A stretch of 64,000 bases of DNA from Sciurus carolinensis. Taxonomy: Eukaryota; Chordata; Mammalia; Rodentia; Sciuridae. The stretch is from assembly GCF_902686445.1 (NCBI RefSeq), contig NC_062226.1, positions 17,208,001 to 17,272,000 on the forward strand, given 5' to 3'. The position numbers were made by a program, and so were the translations under genes. Each line of letters begins with the position of its first letter. The stretch's first letter is position 1. Positions 36,561 to 47,938 of this stretch are shown piece after piece. The notes below the pieces were generated by a model, which saw only the letters and a list, made by a program, of their open reading frames with translations, ran no database searches and was not told the DNA's origin.

Positions 36561-37799
36561 GTAGGTTTAGGCCAGGCTCTGTCACCAGTGTGGAATCGTC
36601 ACAGGAAGTCCAGCCTCTCCCTCCATTCTGCAGCGAGCTGGTGGAATGATCACTGTCTTGCTCTCTGTTTGGGTGCAGGTTTCTCCAGGACTCATTTTTC
36701 CTCCCTTTCTTCTGACTGCATGGTGTCATGCTCCCCTGACTCATCACACTATTACCAGTCAGGTCTGAATCCTGTGGCACACAGAAGCAGAGCCCCCTGG
36801 GTTGGGTATCAAGATATCAGCCTCAGCAACAGAAACAAAGGAGGCTTCTAGACAGCGTCTGCAGGCAAGGCCGAGCGAGCCTGGCATTATGAGAGAATGT
36901 TATCACTCCTCCACCCCCATGCTGCCAAGCCACTTTTAGGAGTCGAGGACCTTCTGCCTATGTTCTCTGCTCTGTCCCCCTTGTGAATCCTTGTCTCTTA
37001 CACTGTGACAAGAAAAGCCTTGAATTATGTGGCTATGTGACTTAAGGCAGTTTGCTACACCTCTCTGGTCCTCATTTCCCCAATCAATAAAACAAGTAGG
37101 TCAGATCATTGATCTCCAACTCTTTACACTCTCTTTCTGTTTCATGATTTCAGGTCATGGCTATGCAGGTGACTGAAAAGGGGTAGAGTACTGGGGACCA
37201 AGTGGAACAGACTCAAAAGCCATTTGCAAATGAAGTAGGAAGTTATCTCTGGTCCCACTGCCTCCTTTCTCTTCATGTTTAATACAGTCACACTCACCCC
37301 CATTACTCCCAAAACAACCTACTTTTTCTTTACTTGACAGTGGTGAGATGCAAGAGTGATGAGAAGACAGACAGCTGACAGGGAATATCCATATGCTGAA
37401 TGCTGTTCTGGGCTCCTCCAGCTTCTCACGACATTCATAAGAGATTGGTTTTATGATCCTCATTTTCCCATATGAGTCAAGGGAAGTTCAGAGAGGTGAA
37501 CTTGACTTATTGAAGCAACTCAGAAAATACAGAAGGATCAGAGAGATCTTAAGCTCTTTCTCATTATAGGACAGAATGCATCCTGTACCTCTTTCTCAGA
37601 TGTTTGCATCTTAAAAACAGAGGAAGTAATACATAATGCCAATGAGTGGCTTTATAATACCAAAATGTATAAACAGAACCTGGGAATGAGCCAGGAGGGT
37701 GTCTGTCCTGGTACTTTTCATATCACACCTCCAGGGTGAATGTAAACCCTCCATCTCCTTATTCAAACATATAAGCTCCATTTATTAACTCAAATAGGT

Positions 37800-38010
37800 C
37801 AGCGGTGAGCATGCTGGATTTGGAATCATGACATCGGGTCTTGAATTCATGTTCTGCCACTCACTAGGTGGAAAACTTTGGAAAATCTAATTACTCTCCA
37901 CTGAAAAATGAATATTCTACCTGCCTATGTGGGATACCCATGAAGACCAAATAAGACAATGAAGTCCCTAGACCAACACCTAAGGAAATATTGGCAAATG
38001 TTCCTTTGGA
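37800..38010 (+). repeat. MIR SINE, near full length
   Basis: GGATTTGGAATCATGACATC, a TGTTCTGCCACTCACTAGGT block, an AATGAATATTCTACCTGCCT block and a final CAACACCTAAGGAAATATTG fit MIR. Confidence 0.7.
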
Positions 38011-39160
38011 CCTCCTCTCTCTGCATCAGTTTGTAATATTGTAGGACAGGGAAGAGGGGAAGGAAGGGAAAAACTCATTGTTGAGATAGATTTTTTTTTT
38101 TATAAAGAAATAACAAAAGAAATAGTGAGCACATGGGGAAAATAAGATAGTATAAGAAAGTTAAATAACAAAGACAGACCCAGGGTAAGAACCAAAAGAT
38201 TCAGCAAGGAGGGAGGGAGATGGTTCTGGAGAATGTAACTAGGAGTAATGAGAATCAATTCCATCAACCCTCATCTATTTTCAAATCTAATCTGAAACGA
38301 TATGCTTTTCTCCCTTGCCAATATCTCTTAATTCTTCCCTTCCCCTCCCTTATTTAAGTGGGTATAACTGTATTATTTATCTCCACTGAATGACTTAGGA
38401 AAACAATTTTGTATAAAAGATACAGTTCCCAAAGGAGGTGGAAATGGGCAGATGGGAGGCTAAGGCAGCGATGAGCGCTGACAGCTGGGTTGAGGGGGGT
38501 TGTGAGGTCCTCCTGGGACACCGTTCTCCAGCTACTGCTGCAGGGCCTTGGCTGTGACACAGCCCTCACCACGCTCACCCCTATCCCTCGGGGCCACCTC
38601 CCAAGCCCAGCATACCATTGGCATCATCCTGCAGGCATTTCCCCAGCCTGACCTCAGGATCCAGTAGAATTACAAAACATGCAGACGGTAGACTCTGCCT
38701 GCCTGCTTTGTCTGCACCCCTAACCCGTGAGGAGCATGGGGTGACCTCACACCTACTCCCAGAATAGTCTGGGCATTCTCTTTTGTGGCCACTACCACAT
38801 GATGGTCACCTTGGTTGATTATCTTTTTTCTGCTGTCCTTGAGTGTGATTTTCTTGAGGACAAAAGAAACTTGTGCATTGAGTGAAGTATTTATTAAACA
38901 GATGTTTACTGTACACCTACTACATGCTGAGGACAGAGGACAGCAGTGATGGAGACAGACATAGCCCTTTGCTGAATGAATGATTAAATAGGTAGATGAA
39001 CAAGCAAACTGAACGAAGCAGGGGGATATGCTGCCACAGACTAGATCAGAAAGTCTGCAAAGGTAGCAATCAAGTAGATCTTTTCATCTAGTGGATCCTC
39101 AGGGCCTAGCACTGTGTCTGGCACATTTTAGACAATGCATCAATAGTTTATGAAAGGTCT

Positions 39161-39244
39161 ATGTGTGTGTGTATATATATATACACATATATACACACAT
39201 ACATATATATAGTATAATGCAGTTCTATCTATCTATCTATCTAT
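39161..39244. repeat. compound TG/TA microsatellite plus (CTAT)5
   Basis: Fifty-one bases (39161-39211) alternate purine and pyrimidine without a break; within them 39168-39187 is a 20-bp palindrome. Thirteen bases later five CTAT units follow (39225-39244). Confidence 0.9.
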
Positions 39245-41251
39245 AGAATGCAAAACATTTGTCTATATGAAAATTAGTGGTTTTTGTTCCTCAAGGACAT
39301 CATAGAGGTAGTGAAAAGACACACTATATGTGAACTGAGAAACATCTTTACAACACCTATGAAAAGGAATTAGAAGGAAGAATACATAACAAATTCAACA
39401 AGAGAAAGATAAATTTCTAACAGAAAAGTTGGAAATTTTACAGACAGATTCTGAGGAAATCCTTGTATGGATCACACTGTATATGATGAAATGCAAAGTT
39501 GTTTTTTTTTTTTTTCAGGTGAATCAAAATATTTAAAGCAGGAAATAAAAAGAAAACAGAAGCTCTCTTGCTTCCTGTGCCTGTCCCTTATTCTGTCTCC
39601 TCCCCTCAACACTGAGTGCTTTCCTCACTGGAGGGTCTTACCACTCCTTGCTGGTCACACATAAACCTACCAATGTGCAGTGCTGGACTTGGCAGGTGTG
39701 AGAGCTCACTTTGCACGTGCACAGCATGCTCACATGCTCCTGGACTCACTCGGTCATGCACACGAGGTTCATTCTGGGCATCTGAATTGAGTGGCTCCTG
39801 TGGGCCAGGCTGGTACCAGGCTCTATATATTGATGCCGAGGGTAATGATTGCATTTGCTTTCAGGACTAACTGCAGAACCTTGCAGATTTGCAAGCACGT
39901 TGCTATGTATGGCCTTACTTTCTTCCAATTCTACATTAGATGTGATGCAAGTAGGACAGATTGTGACCCCCATTTTACAATAAAGAGAATTGTGGAGGCT
40001 CTGTGATTTGTCCTCAATCAGTTGATATAAAGGGAGCACACAAGTCTGAATTTCTGACTCAAAATGCAGTGTTCTGTTCACTCTCCCAAGCTGTTGGAGG
40101 TAGTCAGAACAATTGGGGTACATCCTCTGTTCATCCATCCATTAGCCCTTCTACCCTGTCATTTTTATTTTTGACATGTAGAGAGCTTCATTAACTTCTG
40201 AAGCAGGGCTTGGTCTGATTGCACTAGACCAAGTGGGACCTGGCACTTTCTGTCCTGCTAGGATGAAGTCTGTGGCCAAGACTTGGCAGCCCATTTCTTT
40301 CTTTCTCTGGGGACTTGATACGTAGGCCTCTGCTGCTTCCTCCGCAGGGATGAGCTCTGTGGATTCTGCTGCCCTCTCCCTGCTGTAGCCCTTTGCACAT
40401 CTGCAGCCTTCTTGCCTGACTGTTCACATCACTGCTTCGCCTGAAGGGCCTCTGTCTCATGGATATTTGTTGAAATCTTTCCCTCTTTTCAGACTCCTCC
40501 ATGATGGCTTTCTAGATTCAACCAAAAGTTATCTCCTCTCCTCTAAACTTCTTACTTCAATTTATAGCTATTTATAACATGCCTTTTCTCAGCCCCTTAC
40601 TCTGGGTTCCTGAGGACAGAGCCCTTCAATGTCAGATCTCAGAAAATGTTTGACTAACTAGACTTTTAGAGGAAGTGTGTGTTTTTATCTGTTACAGAGA
40701 TAATTTATATTCAATGTAGAAAATACAAAGAAAAATGAATCAGCACATAATTAAAATCACCTCTGATCCTATCATTTAAAAAGTGCCATTCTTGATGTTC
40801 TAGTATAGTTCTTTCCAGCCATATATACACATATTTAAACAAAATCCTAAGATTGCCTATTTTGTATATAAACTTCTTTCCTCTCACTCCATGACAATGT
40901 AAGCTCTTTGAAAGTTAAAATTATCTTTCTCTTCATTTGCATTCTCCAAGGTGCCTAAACTTGAGCCAGATGCTAAATACATTTCTATGGAGTTGCTATA
41001 TGGGAATCAAGCCATCATTGATGTCCTGAGTTGCCATCTCTTCTCTCTTTCCTCTGTGAATACCCATCAGAATTCAGATCTGAAGACAGCTCAGTTCAAC
41101 TTGCAAAACATTTATGGAGCCTCTACTCTGTGTTCAGCCACTGTGCCAGGCACCAGACTGTACAAATGATTCTGACAGTATTCTGCACTAGAATTCATTG
41201 AGAGAGGTTAGCTGTGTAAAGAGATCATTTATGTTTCTATCAAAATGGTGA

Positions 41252-41351
41252 GGGCTGGTGGTGTGGGCTGGGGAGTTAGCTCAGTTGGTAGAGTGCTTGC
41301 CTTGCAAGCACAAGGCCCTGGGTTCGATCCCCAGCACCACAAAAAAAAAAA
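41252..41351 (+). mobile_element. ID SINE (tRNA-derived), young copy
   Basis: The body has a perfect A box TAGCTCAGTTGG (41277-41288) and a near-perfect B box GGTTCGATCCC (41321-41331), then a CAGCACCAC end and a 15-base poly(A). Flanks AAAATGGTGA (41242-41251) and AAAATGGCGA (41352-41361) are a target duplication with one mismatch. The acceptor stem does not pair and the anticodon region is enlarged, so it is a SINE and not a working tRNA. Confidence 0.92.
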
Positions 41352-41394
41352 AAAATGGCGAATCAAGATACTGTAACTGCACATACGAAGCAAT

Positions 41395-41640
41395 ACATAA
41401 CAAATGTCACTGTGGAGTGCTTATTAACTATCCAGAACATGCCAAGGGCTAATTTGTTCATATTATCTCATTTGATTCTTAAAGTAAGTCTAAAGTCAGG
41501 CTCTGTTATTATCCTCATTTGGAAGATGGGGGAACTGAGGCACAAAGAAATTAAAGCTTGTCCACAGACACACAGATTGAACCAAGAGGAGCTTGGATCC
41601 AAATTCAAAACATTGTCTCCAGAGCTTGTGCCATTCTTTA
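41395..41640 (+). repeat. MIR SINE, near full length
   Basis: TATTATCTCATTTGATTCTT, a TTATTATCCTCATTTGGAAG block, GGGGGAACTGAGGCACAAAG and an AGGAGCTTGGATCCAAATTC block follow the MIR order. Confidence 0.8.
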
Positions 41641-41796
41641 GCAAGTGGTATTTCTTCCTTCTGAGAGCATGGAGGAGTGCTTAGCTCTTATGGATCACAG
41701 AGGGCTTCCAGAGCAGGGCACGGGGTTGAGTGGGAAGAGCTTTTAGAGACTCAGAAAAATCATCTTCAAAGACAGCGACTTAGGAAATAGCATAGT

Positions 41797-42087
41797 ACAG
41801 ATGGTCCCTGACTTTTGATGGTTTGACTTAGGGTTTTTCAACTTTGTGATAGTGGGAAAGTGATATGCATTTCATAGAAACTGTCCTTTGCATAACCATA
41901 TGATCATTCTGTTTTTCAGTAAATTCAGTAAATTACATGAGCTATTCAACAATTTATTATGAAATAGGCTTTGTGTTAGGGATTTTGTACAACTGCAGTC
42001 TAATGTAAGTGTTCTGAGCATAGTTGAGGTAGGCTTGGTTGATTTATGACAGTTGGCAGATTTGACTGAAAATATGTTCAACTGTGT

Positions 42088-42131
<44 letters not shown>

Positions 42132-42255
42132 GTCTCACTGGTGATGAACCCGTGGCCTTGTGCATGTGAGGCAAACACTCTACCTTTGCGCTATACCACT
42201 AGCCCTAATATCTTCATGCGTTTATAATGTGATGGGTTTGTAAATCCAGACACAT
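41797..42255 (+). mobile_element. Tigger-type DNA transposon, interrupted by an ID SINE
   Basis: ACAGATGGTCCCTGACTTTT, a GATGGTTTGACTTAGGG block, GGGAAAGTGATATGCATTTC, a CTAATGTAAGTGTTCTGAGC block and AGGTAGGCTTGGTTGATTTA fit a TcMar-Tigger family. The end (AATGTGATGGGTTTGTAAAT) resumes after the SINE at 42081-42206. Confidence 0.7.
42081..42206 (-). mobile_element. ID SINE, minus strand, with GT-rich tail
   Basis: The right part (GATGAACCCGTGGCCTTGTG, GAGGCAAACACTCTACCTTT, CTATACCACTAGCCCTA) is a reversed ID element; its 3' tail has become a (TG)n run at 42083-42132. Flanks AATATGTTCA (42071-42080) and AATATCTTCA (42207-42216) are a target duplication with one mismatch. Confidence 0.82.
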
Positions 42256-42309
42256 CTGCACATGTGGTAAATTACATAGCTGTCCAATGAGAATTAATAT
42301 ATAAGTTCA

Positions 42310-42560
42310 CAGAAAAGAGTGAAAAGAGGTAAGAATGGGGAACAATGCATGTGCCAGGTCACAAGGGACCTGCTATGCCAGGCTCACGAAATTAGGTTTT
42401 ATTCCAAGAGACATTAGAAACCACAGAAGGATTTTTGAGCAAAAAAGTGACAAGGTCAGGATTATTAGTTAGAAATTTCATCTTGGCGACCATTTGAGAA
42501 TGGTAGGGAAAAAGGGAAGATATCAATTAAAAAGCCTGCTGAATAGCCTCATTTTGCCTT
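42310..42560 (+). repeat. old interspersed repeat, later part of the family at 7411
   Basis: An AGGTTTTATTCCAAGAGACA block, a GGATTTTTGAGCAAAAAAGT block, GACAAGGTCAGGATTATTAG and an ATTTCATCTTGGCGACC block match in order the 3' portion of that family. Confidence 0.45.
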
Positions 42561-43429
42561 CGAGATCTGATTTATGCTCATTTCCACTCTGCTGTACACT
42601 CTGGGGGGCTGACCTGTGTGTTGGCTTCAATGAAGCACCCCTGGGTGTTCAGCTCAGGTGGACTCTCATGTGAGATGCCTGCAGGAAACTGGCAATGGGA
42701 GGAGAGTGAGCCTGGGGCGCTGGACAGCTTCCTGGCCTGCATTCCAGGTGCCTGGGTTATTCCACTGAAGGCCGCAGGCACCATCAGGGTTTAGACACCA
42801 CCCCTAACCCTCACAACCTTGTGACAGTGCCTTGCTGTGGCCAACCTTGGAGTGCCTCATGGCCTGTGATAGGCCCTCTTGAACTGTGCTCAAACCTTTG
42901 GCAATGGTCCCTTCATTAAACACTTCTCAGGGACCTTATTGAGCATGTCTTTGCCTTTCGGATGAGACCCTGACTAGCACAGAATCATTTGTTATAGCCC
43001 ATGAGATCAATGACAAAGGTTTGCATTAATTAACTATTGTAGAGAGCAGAAGGAGGACATGTTTTTTAGATTATGTCCCAGCCCTCTCAGCAGGACCTGA
43101 TGCATGGTATCACCCAGGAGTGCTGGAACAGCTAGTGGCAATGATGGTTGGTCACTGTCACTACCTTTCCCAACTCTGCCTAGGCAGTGGGTTCCTATAT
43201 GCAGTCTTCTATGATGTCTGCTTCCCCCCTTGAGGCAAAGGCCATTTAGGAACTCATTGAAAGTTAGTTCTCTCTGAGTTTCTGCGAATAATTGGCTGGA
43301 GGGTCAGCTGGTACCGTGGAATCAGAAGGCCTGTTAGTTAGCCACTTGGGAGATGTTACCAAGATGGCTGGTGATCAGAAGAGCTGCTTATTTTCATAAT
43401 GACCTTCAGGAATTAAATAAAAATACAAT

Positions 43430-44080
43430 GAGTGCCATAGATTCGGAAGAATAAGCCAATTAAAAGCACAACATGCCTTCGGGATTTTTCGTTTCTTTTC
43501 CAGGAGGCTGAAAGGCATCCGAGGCGGAATGGCAGTCTACCCAGAATCACTGATGAGGGCTGATCCTCTCTCTTGGCTTTTGCGGGATGGTTGAGGGGAT
43601 TTGAGCCTGTTGAATATTTCACGAGCTGCAGTCCATGGGGGGAGAATGGAGAAAGGTGAAAAGGCAATCCCCGAGTTTCTTTATGATTCCAATATAAACC
43701 CGAGCTCTGCAGGGGGGAGGGGAGGCCGGCGCTGGAGTCAGCCTACTGCCGGAAGGCATGGCGCACCAATTCTCCCACTTTAATATCGGCTGTTTCATTT
43801 TATATTCATCATGTCAGCATAATCTGCCTTTATGGGAATCGTCTTGGTTCCCGACCAAATGCGTTTAGTCCCCCTTTTGCTCTAAGTTTGATTGTAATAT
43901 GACTTGAAGACTTCAATGAAATGTTTATATGGAAGGACTAGGGGAAGAGAAAAGGAAAAATGCAATTGGAAAATCAATCAGCAGGGAATTTCAAGAGCTG
44001 GCTTTGGTCATGCTACTATTTCTTTGACCTGTTTTTAATGGACACAGAACTGGCTTTCTGATCAAGTGGACTTCACTGGT
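43430..44080. promoter_or_regulatory. candidate conserved noncoding element, possible ASTN2 enhancer
   Basis: This is the longest stretch without any recognisable repeat near the exon. It holds many retained CpGs (CATCCGAGGCGGAATGG, CCGGCGCTGGAG, CTGCCGGAAGGCATGGCG, TATCGGC, AATCGTCTTGGTTCCCGACC, AATGCGTTTAG) mixed with AT-rich motif-like blocks (TTTAATATCGGC, TTTTATATTCATCATG, TTTGATTGTAATATGAC, CACCAATTCTCCC). Such a mix is typical of developmental enhancers in neuronal genes. No open frame in it shows a protein family. Function is inferred. Confidence 0.45.
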
Positions 44081-44469
44081 TCCCTGCCGCATGCTGAATA
44101 AAATACATGCTCTAATACAGCATTCAAAGCCCTTAGCGCTGTGTCTGAACTACAATTCCAACCCAACTTTCTGCTGCACTCCGAGGTGCGTGTGTAGCTT
44201 CATGCCCCTGAGATACCCAGCCAATCTCTAGCTCCTTGTCTCCTCTGAGGAACACCAGAATGTCCGTGCTTTGGAAGTGCTCAATGCGGTGTGTAGTCCT
44301 TCATCTGCAAGCAAGGCAGGTTCTTTCCCACCTTTGAGTTCTCATCAGACCTTTACTTAGTCTTTAATTCTTTAATGAGACTCAACTCTCTGTATTCTAT
44401 TTTTATTGCCACCTTATTATGGATATGTGAATGTATGTCTAGGTGTATATATACATATGCACATGTAGT

Positions 44470-45060
44470 ACAGCAGTTCAGTCATTATTTATTGAGCACT
44501 TATTATGTGTCAAGTACTTTTTCAAGGAACTCTAGAATTGGCAGGAATTAAGACAAGCAAGGTCCCTGTTCTTCTGGAGAGACAGTAAACACATGTTCAA
44601 GTGAATACATACAATAAATCTCTAATCGTGATAAGTGCTGTAGAAGGTTTTTGTAAAGGGGATAGAATAGAGATCAGATGGTCTTGGAGAGGAGCACTTT
44701 AGCTAGAGTGGTCAGGCACAGCCTTTCTGAGAAGGTGTCATTGGGACTGAGAGACAAGTACTGAGAAGCAGCAGCTTCTGGAAGGAGGGTTCCAGGAAGA
44801 TTGGAAGAAAGGTCTTTATGCGCTGAGACAATAGGGAGCTGTTCTGTTTGAAGAACAGTGGTGGAACCTGCAGGGGTGGAACATGTGCTAAAGCGGCTAC
44901 AGAAGGAGATAGGCCAGTCTTGGAAGAGGGTGACGGTGTTTGGGGAGCTGCCTGGGGAGAATTTCTGCTGCTGATGGAGCATGTGCTCCCTGTGTTTCCT
45001 CTGACTCCATACTCTGAGCTCCTAAATGGCCCGGGATTGAGTCAGGACTTGGTATGTTGA
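44470..45060 (+). repeat. old interspersed repeat, same family as 7411-7704
   Basis: ATTTATTGAGCACTTATTAT, a CAAGGTCCCTGTTCTTCTGG block, a GTGATAAGTGCTGTAGAAGG block, a GAGTGGTCAGGCACAGCC block and a GAAGGTGTCATTGGGACTGA block appear in the same order as the copy at 7411. Confidence 0.5.
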
Positions 45061-47372
45061 ACGATTAACTAAATGCCTGAACAAGTGAATGGATGACCAA
45101 GGCCTTTGGTTTCCGCTAAATCAGTTTTCCCTTTGAGTTCTCGAGCTCCCTCCCACCCCAGCAACACTTTCTTTTCTTTGTAATAGAGTGAGTCCAGAGC
45201 TATTCTCTGTGATTCAATATTTACTGTGTTTCACACACTGTTATTATCATTTAACGTTTACTGTCTGCTGACTGTGCACTCAGCGCTGTAGCAAACAAAG
45301 AGCTCAATCTAGGTTTGGTTTGTGGGCTAATTTAGTCAAGGAAAAGGAGACAATGCAAGTGCAACTGGCAGAGTAGAGATTGCATGGACTGGAAACCCAC
45401 CGGGTCCAGCTGAGCACAAACCCACCAACCACCTCTCAGGAGTCACGAACCCTATGATCCTCTGTTTTCTAGTTTGAATATGGATTCATGAGAATGGAAA
45501 GCTGCTTTTGTGGTGGGATTTCAGGCACAGGAGAAAGGAGCTCGGATTTCCACCAGCCTTCCTGGTGGAGATATATATATAGCTTCCTTCTGTAGGAAGC
45601 TGTGTCAGCCAGCTGTGGCCTGCCGTGGGGCTTTCTTTAGGTGTCATTCCAGGGACTCTTAGCACAGCCAGTGCCTATCCAGCCAGCAGCACATGGACCT
45701 ACTGAGGTTGACAGCACTCTTTCTAGTGGCAGCTGTCAGCCCTGGTTCCCTGTGCCTCTGCGTCTGAGCTTTGTTGCTCTTAGAGAAAATCAAGTGAGGT
45801 GCTGAGCAAGGCCATTTACTACCATGTCCTCACCTTCCTGTGGCCCAGCTGGCTGGCTGCCATGGAAGGTACTGCCAATGCCTTGGGCACTGAGGCTGGC
45901 AGGTTGGTAGCAGGGGAGCTGATCACCTCAACCAGGGAAGGAGAGAAGGTGCTGGGAAAAGACCCAGCTGGTGTCCTCCACTTGGGCACCACAGTGAACT
46001 CAGGGCCCTTGTGAGGCTCACAGGTCTGAGAGATGATGAATTTTGTGATTATCTCCAGCCTGGTTTAATCCTTCAGGCACTACGGGAATGCCAAAGCATG
46101 CGGGCACTTGGCTAATGACTTCCCATGTTCTGGTCATTTTGTCTTTTACTTGAGTCAGATGGGAGGCGCATGGAGATTTAGAGTGGAGAGGGTAGTACTA
46201 TGAGGTGACTTATCCTGTGGTAAGATGTCCCTGGCTTCTGTTTGAGAACTGACAGAAGGGGCAAGAGTGGAAGGAAAGAGCCAAGGTAGGAAGCCCGTGC
46301 AGGAAAGACAAGGTATCTTTTTGGCCCAGGTGACTGAAGCAGAGGAGCTAAGAAGGGCAGATGGACTTTGAAGGATTTCCTCCTGGGAGGGACAGCAAGC
46401 AGTCAAGGATGTCTCTAGTATTTTTTTTTTTTTTCCAGAAGAGCTGAAGGGTGAATTAGAGCCTGTCCCTATTAATAATAATGATGATGGTGATAAATTG
46501 ATCGCTAACTTAAAAATTCAAAGCTAACTTTTTCTTAGCACTTATTAAGTGCCAGGGATTCTTCCCCTAAGGGTTTTTTATTACAGTCCTCAAGGAGTTA
46601 GTCTGTTGGGAATGGACCATATACGGATACTACAGTAGAATTTGGTGAGTAGATAATTTCTCCTCAGCTCTTCAAATTGATCCTTTTCATTTCAGAGTCA
46701 CCATATGTGGTGACCTAATTGGTTAAGGAGAAGTACTAACTTGCTCTGCCCAGCAGTCTTCAGTGTGTGTGTGTGTGTGTGTGAGACTGCACATGAGGTT
46801 TGGAGATCTGTGGGAACACTGTCTAGCGGCCACCTCTGTGTCTCAGGAAGGGGGCCTAAACCTCAAACACTGATGAAGCTTCTTGTCTACTGATGGAGGC
46901 TGTTGAAGCTTCATGGCTCCCAGAGGTACTCCCACTTGGTACACACCTGACATTTCTCCAAGAGCCCCACCACCCTTCCTCTTTATTCACAAGATGCACC
47001 AATAGGCCTGTCCTTTTGGAACATTCCATGGATTCATTCCTTTAGTAGAAGGCACTGGAACAAGCTCGCATGGTCTCTATGCAATGACTCTACTGGTACT
47101 TCTGCCATTCCCCAGCTTCCCTATTAAGATGCTGTTGGCACAGTAGAATACTAATTCATACTAGTAAAATGACAATATAAAAACATTTACGGAGGAGGAA
47201 AACAGTATAGAAATAAGAGTTAAGATCTTCATGTCAGGAGACCTGATTTAACAATTTACTCGAAAGTTCTAACTTTACTTATCTGAGACCTTGGTGTGTG
47301 ATTTTTCAAATGTTTTGAAGACATGGAATCATTTGTACTGACACTTCCTTGCTTGGGACTGTGGTCTATACA

Positions 47373-47374
<2 letters not shown>

Positions 47375-47404
<30 letters not shown>
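47375..47404. repeat. poly(A) tract
   Basis: Thirty uninterrupted A about 530 bp before the exon. No SINE, L1 or processed-gene body can be recognised to its left. Confidence 0.9.
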
Positions 47405-47407
<3 letters not shown>

Positions 47408-47906
47408 AACCGCTTTCACCAATGCAGAAGAAACAGGCTCAGAAAAACTCACTTGCCAAGCTCCCTTCTCATTCAGGATGACCCAGCTGCTCTCTTGGGT
47501 CTTTCTAGCTCTGAGCTTCTTCCATGAGACTTCCAGCTCGGCTTGTCAAGAATTCAGAGCTCAACTCCTATTCCTCTCGCAGATCTCCTGCATTTCCTTC
47601 TAGTTGCATAGCCTCAGAAGAATGGGGCACTTTCACCCTGTTGTTTAGTTTCATTGCACTTTGAAGTAAAAGCATTACCTTTTCATACATGGTGTCAAAA
47701 AAAAATAATTACACCAGACCAACTGGCCCAATTCCTCTATTACTTGGGACAAATCTTGGCCACTGTTGTGCCATCTATGAATAGAAGTGATGACCTCTGA
47801 CTCACAGATTCAGTGTAAGGAAAGGCATTTGGCATAAGGAGGTGGCTCCTGAGCTCCTGACTATGTGTGGCTCCCCCGACCCCCACAGCACAAAGCCGGA
47901 CATGCA

Positions 47907-47938
47907 GCTCACCCCGTGCCTTGGGTCTTGTCTTGCAG
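47907..47938 (+). other. 3' splice site of the ASTN2 exon
   Basis: A pyrimidine/G-rich stretch ends in TCTTGCAG, with a candidate branch sequence (CTCAC) about 25 bases upstream of the AG. A second AG follows at once (tandem CAGAG), so the first AG is the likelier acceptor but use of the second cannot be excluded. Confidence 0.8.

Larger units (their letters stand above)
34990..43400. other. intronic DNA, block 5
   Basis: No exon seen. MIR-like pieces lie near 37010-37140, 37370-37530 and 39860-40100, with an L2-like 3' end at 39060-39150. Segment 40670-40920 resembles an old LINE-type repeat. Poly(T) tracts lie at about 35391-35411 and 39500-39515. I recognise nothing in 38150-38880 or 42580-43400. 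Confidence 0.7.
44081..47906. other. intronic DNA before the ASTN2 exon
   Basis: Besides the old repeat at 44470-45060 it holds a GT run at about 46762-46782, MIR-like pieces near 45180-45300 and 46500-46720, a short TA run at 45572-45581 and the poly(A) at 47375. I see nothing recognisable in 45300-46430 or 46800-47370. Confidence 0.65.

Noticed and set aside
36369..36851. 160-codon open frame on the plus strand
   Set aside because: It overlaps an old interspersed repeat, shows no domain, signal or splice context, and overlaps an equally long frame on the other strand.
41270..41343. Possible functional tRNA gene
   Set aside because: The A and B boxes and T arm are intact, but the acceptor stem does not pair, the anticodon region is enlarged, and target duplications with poly(A) show a SINE.
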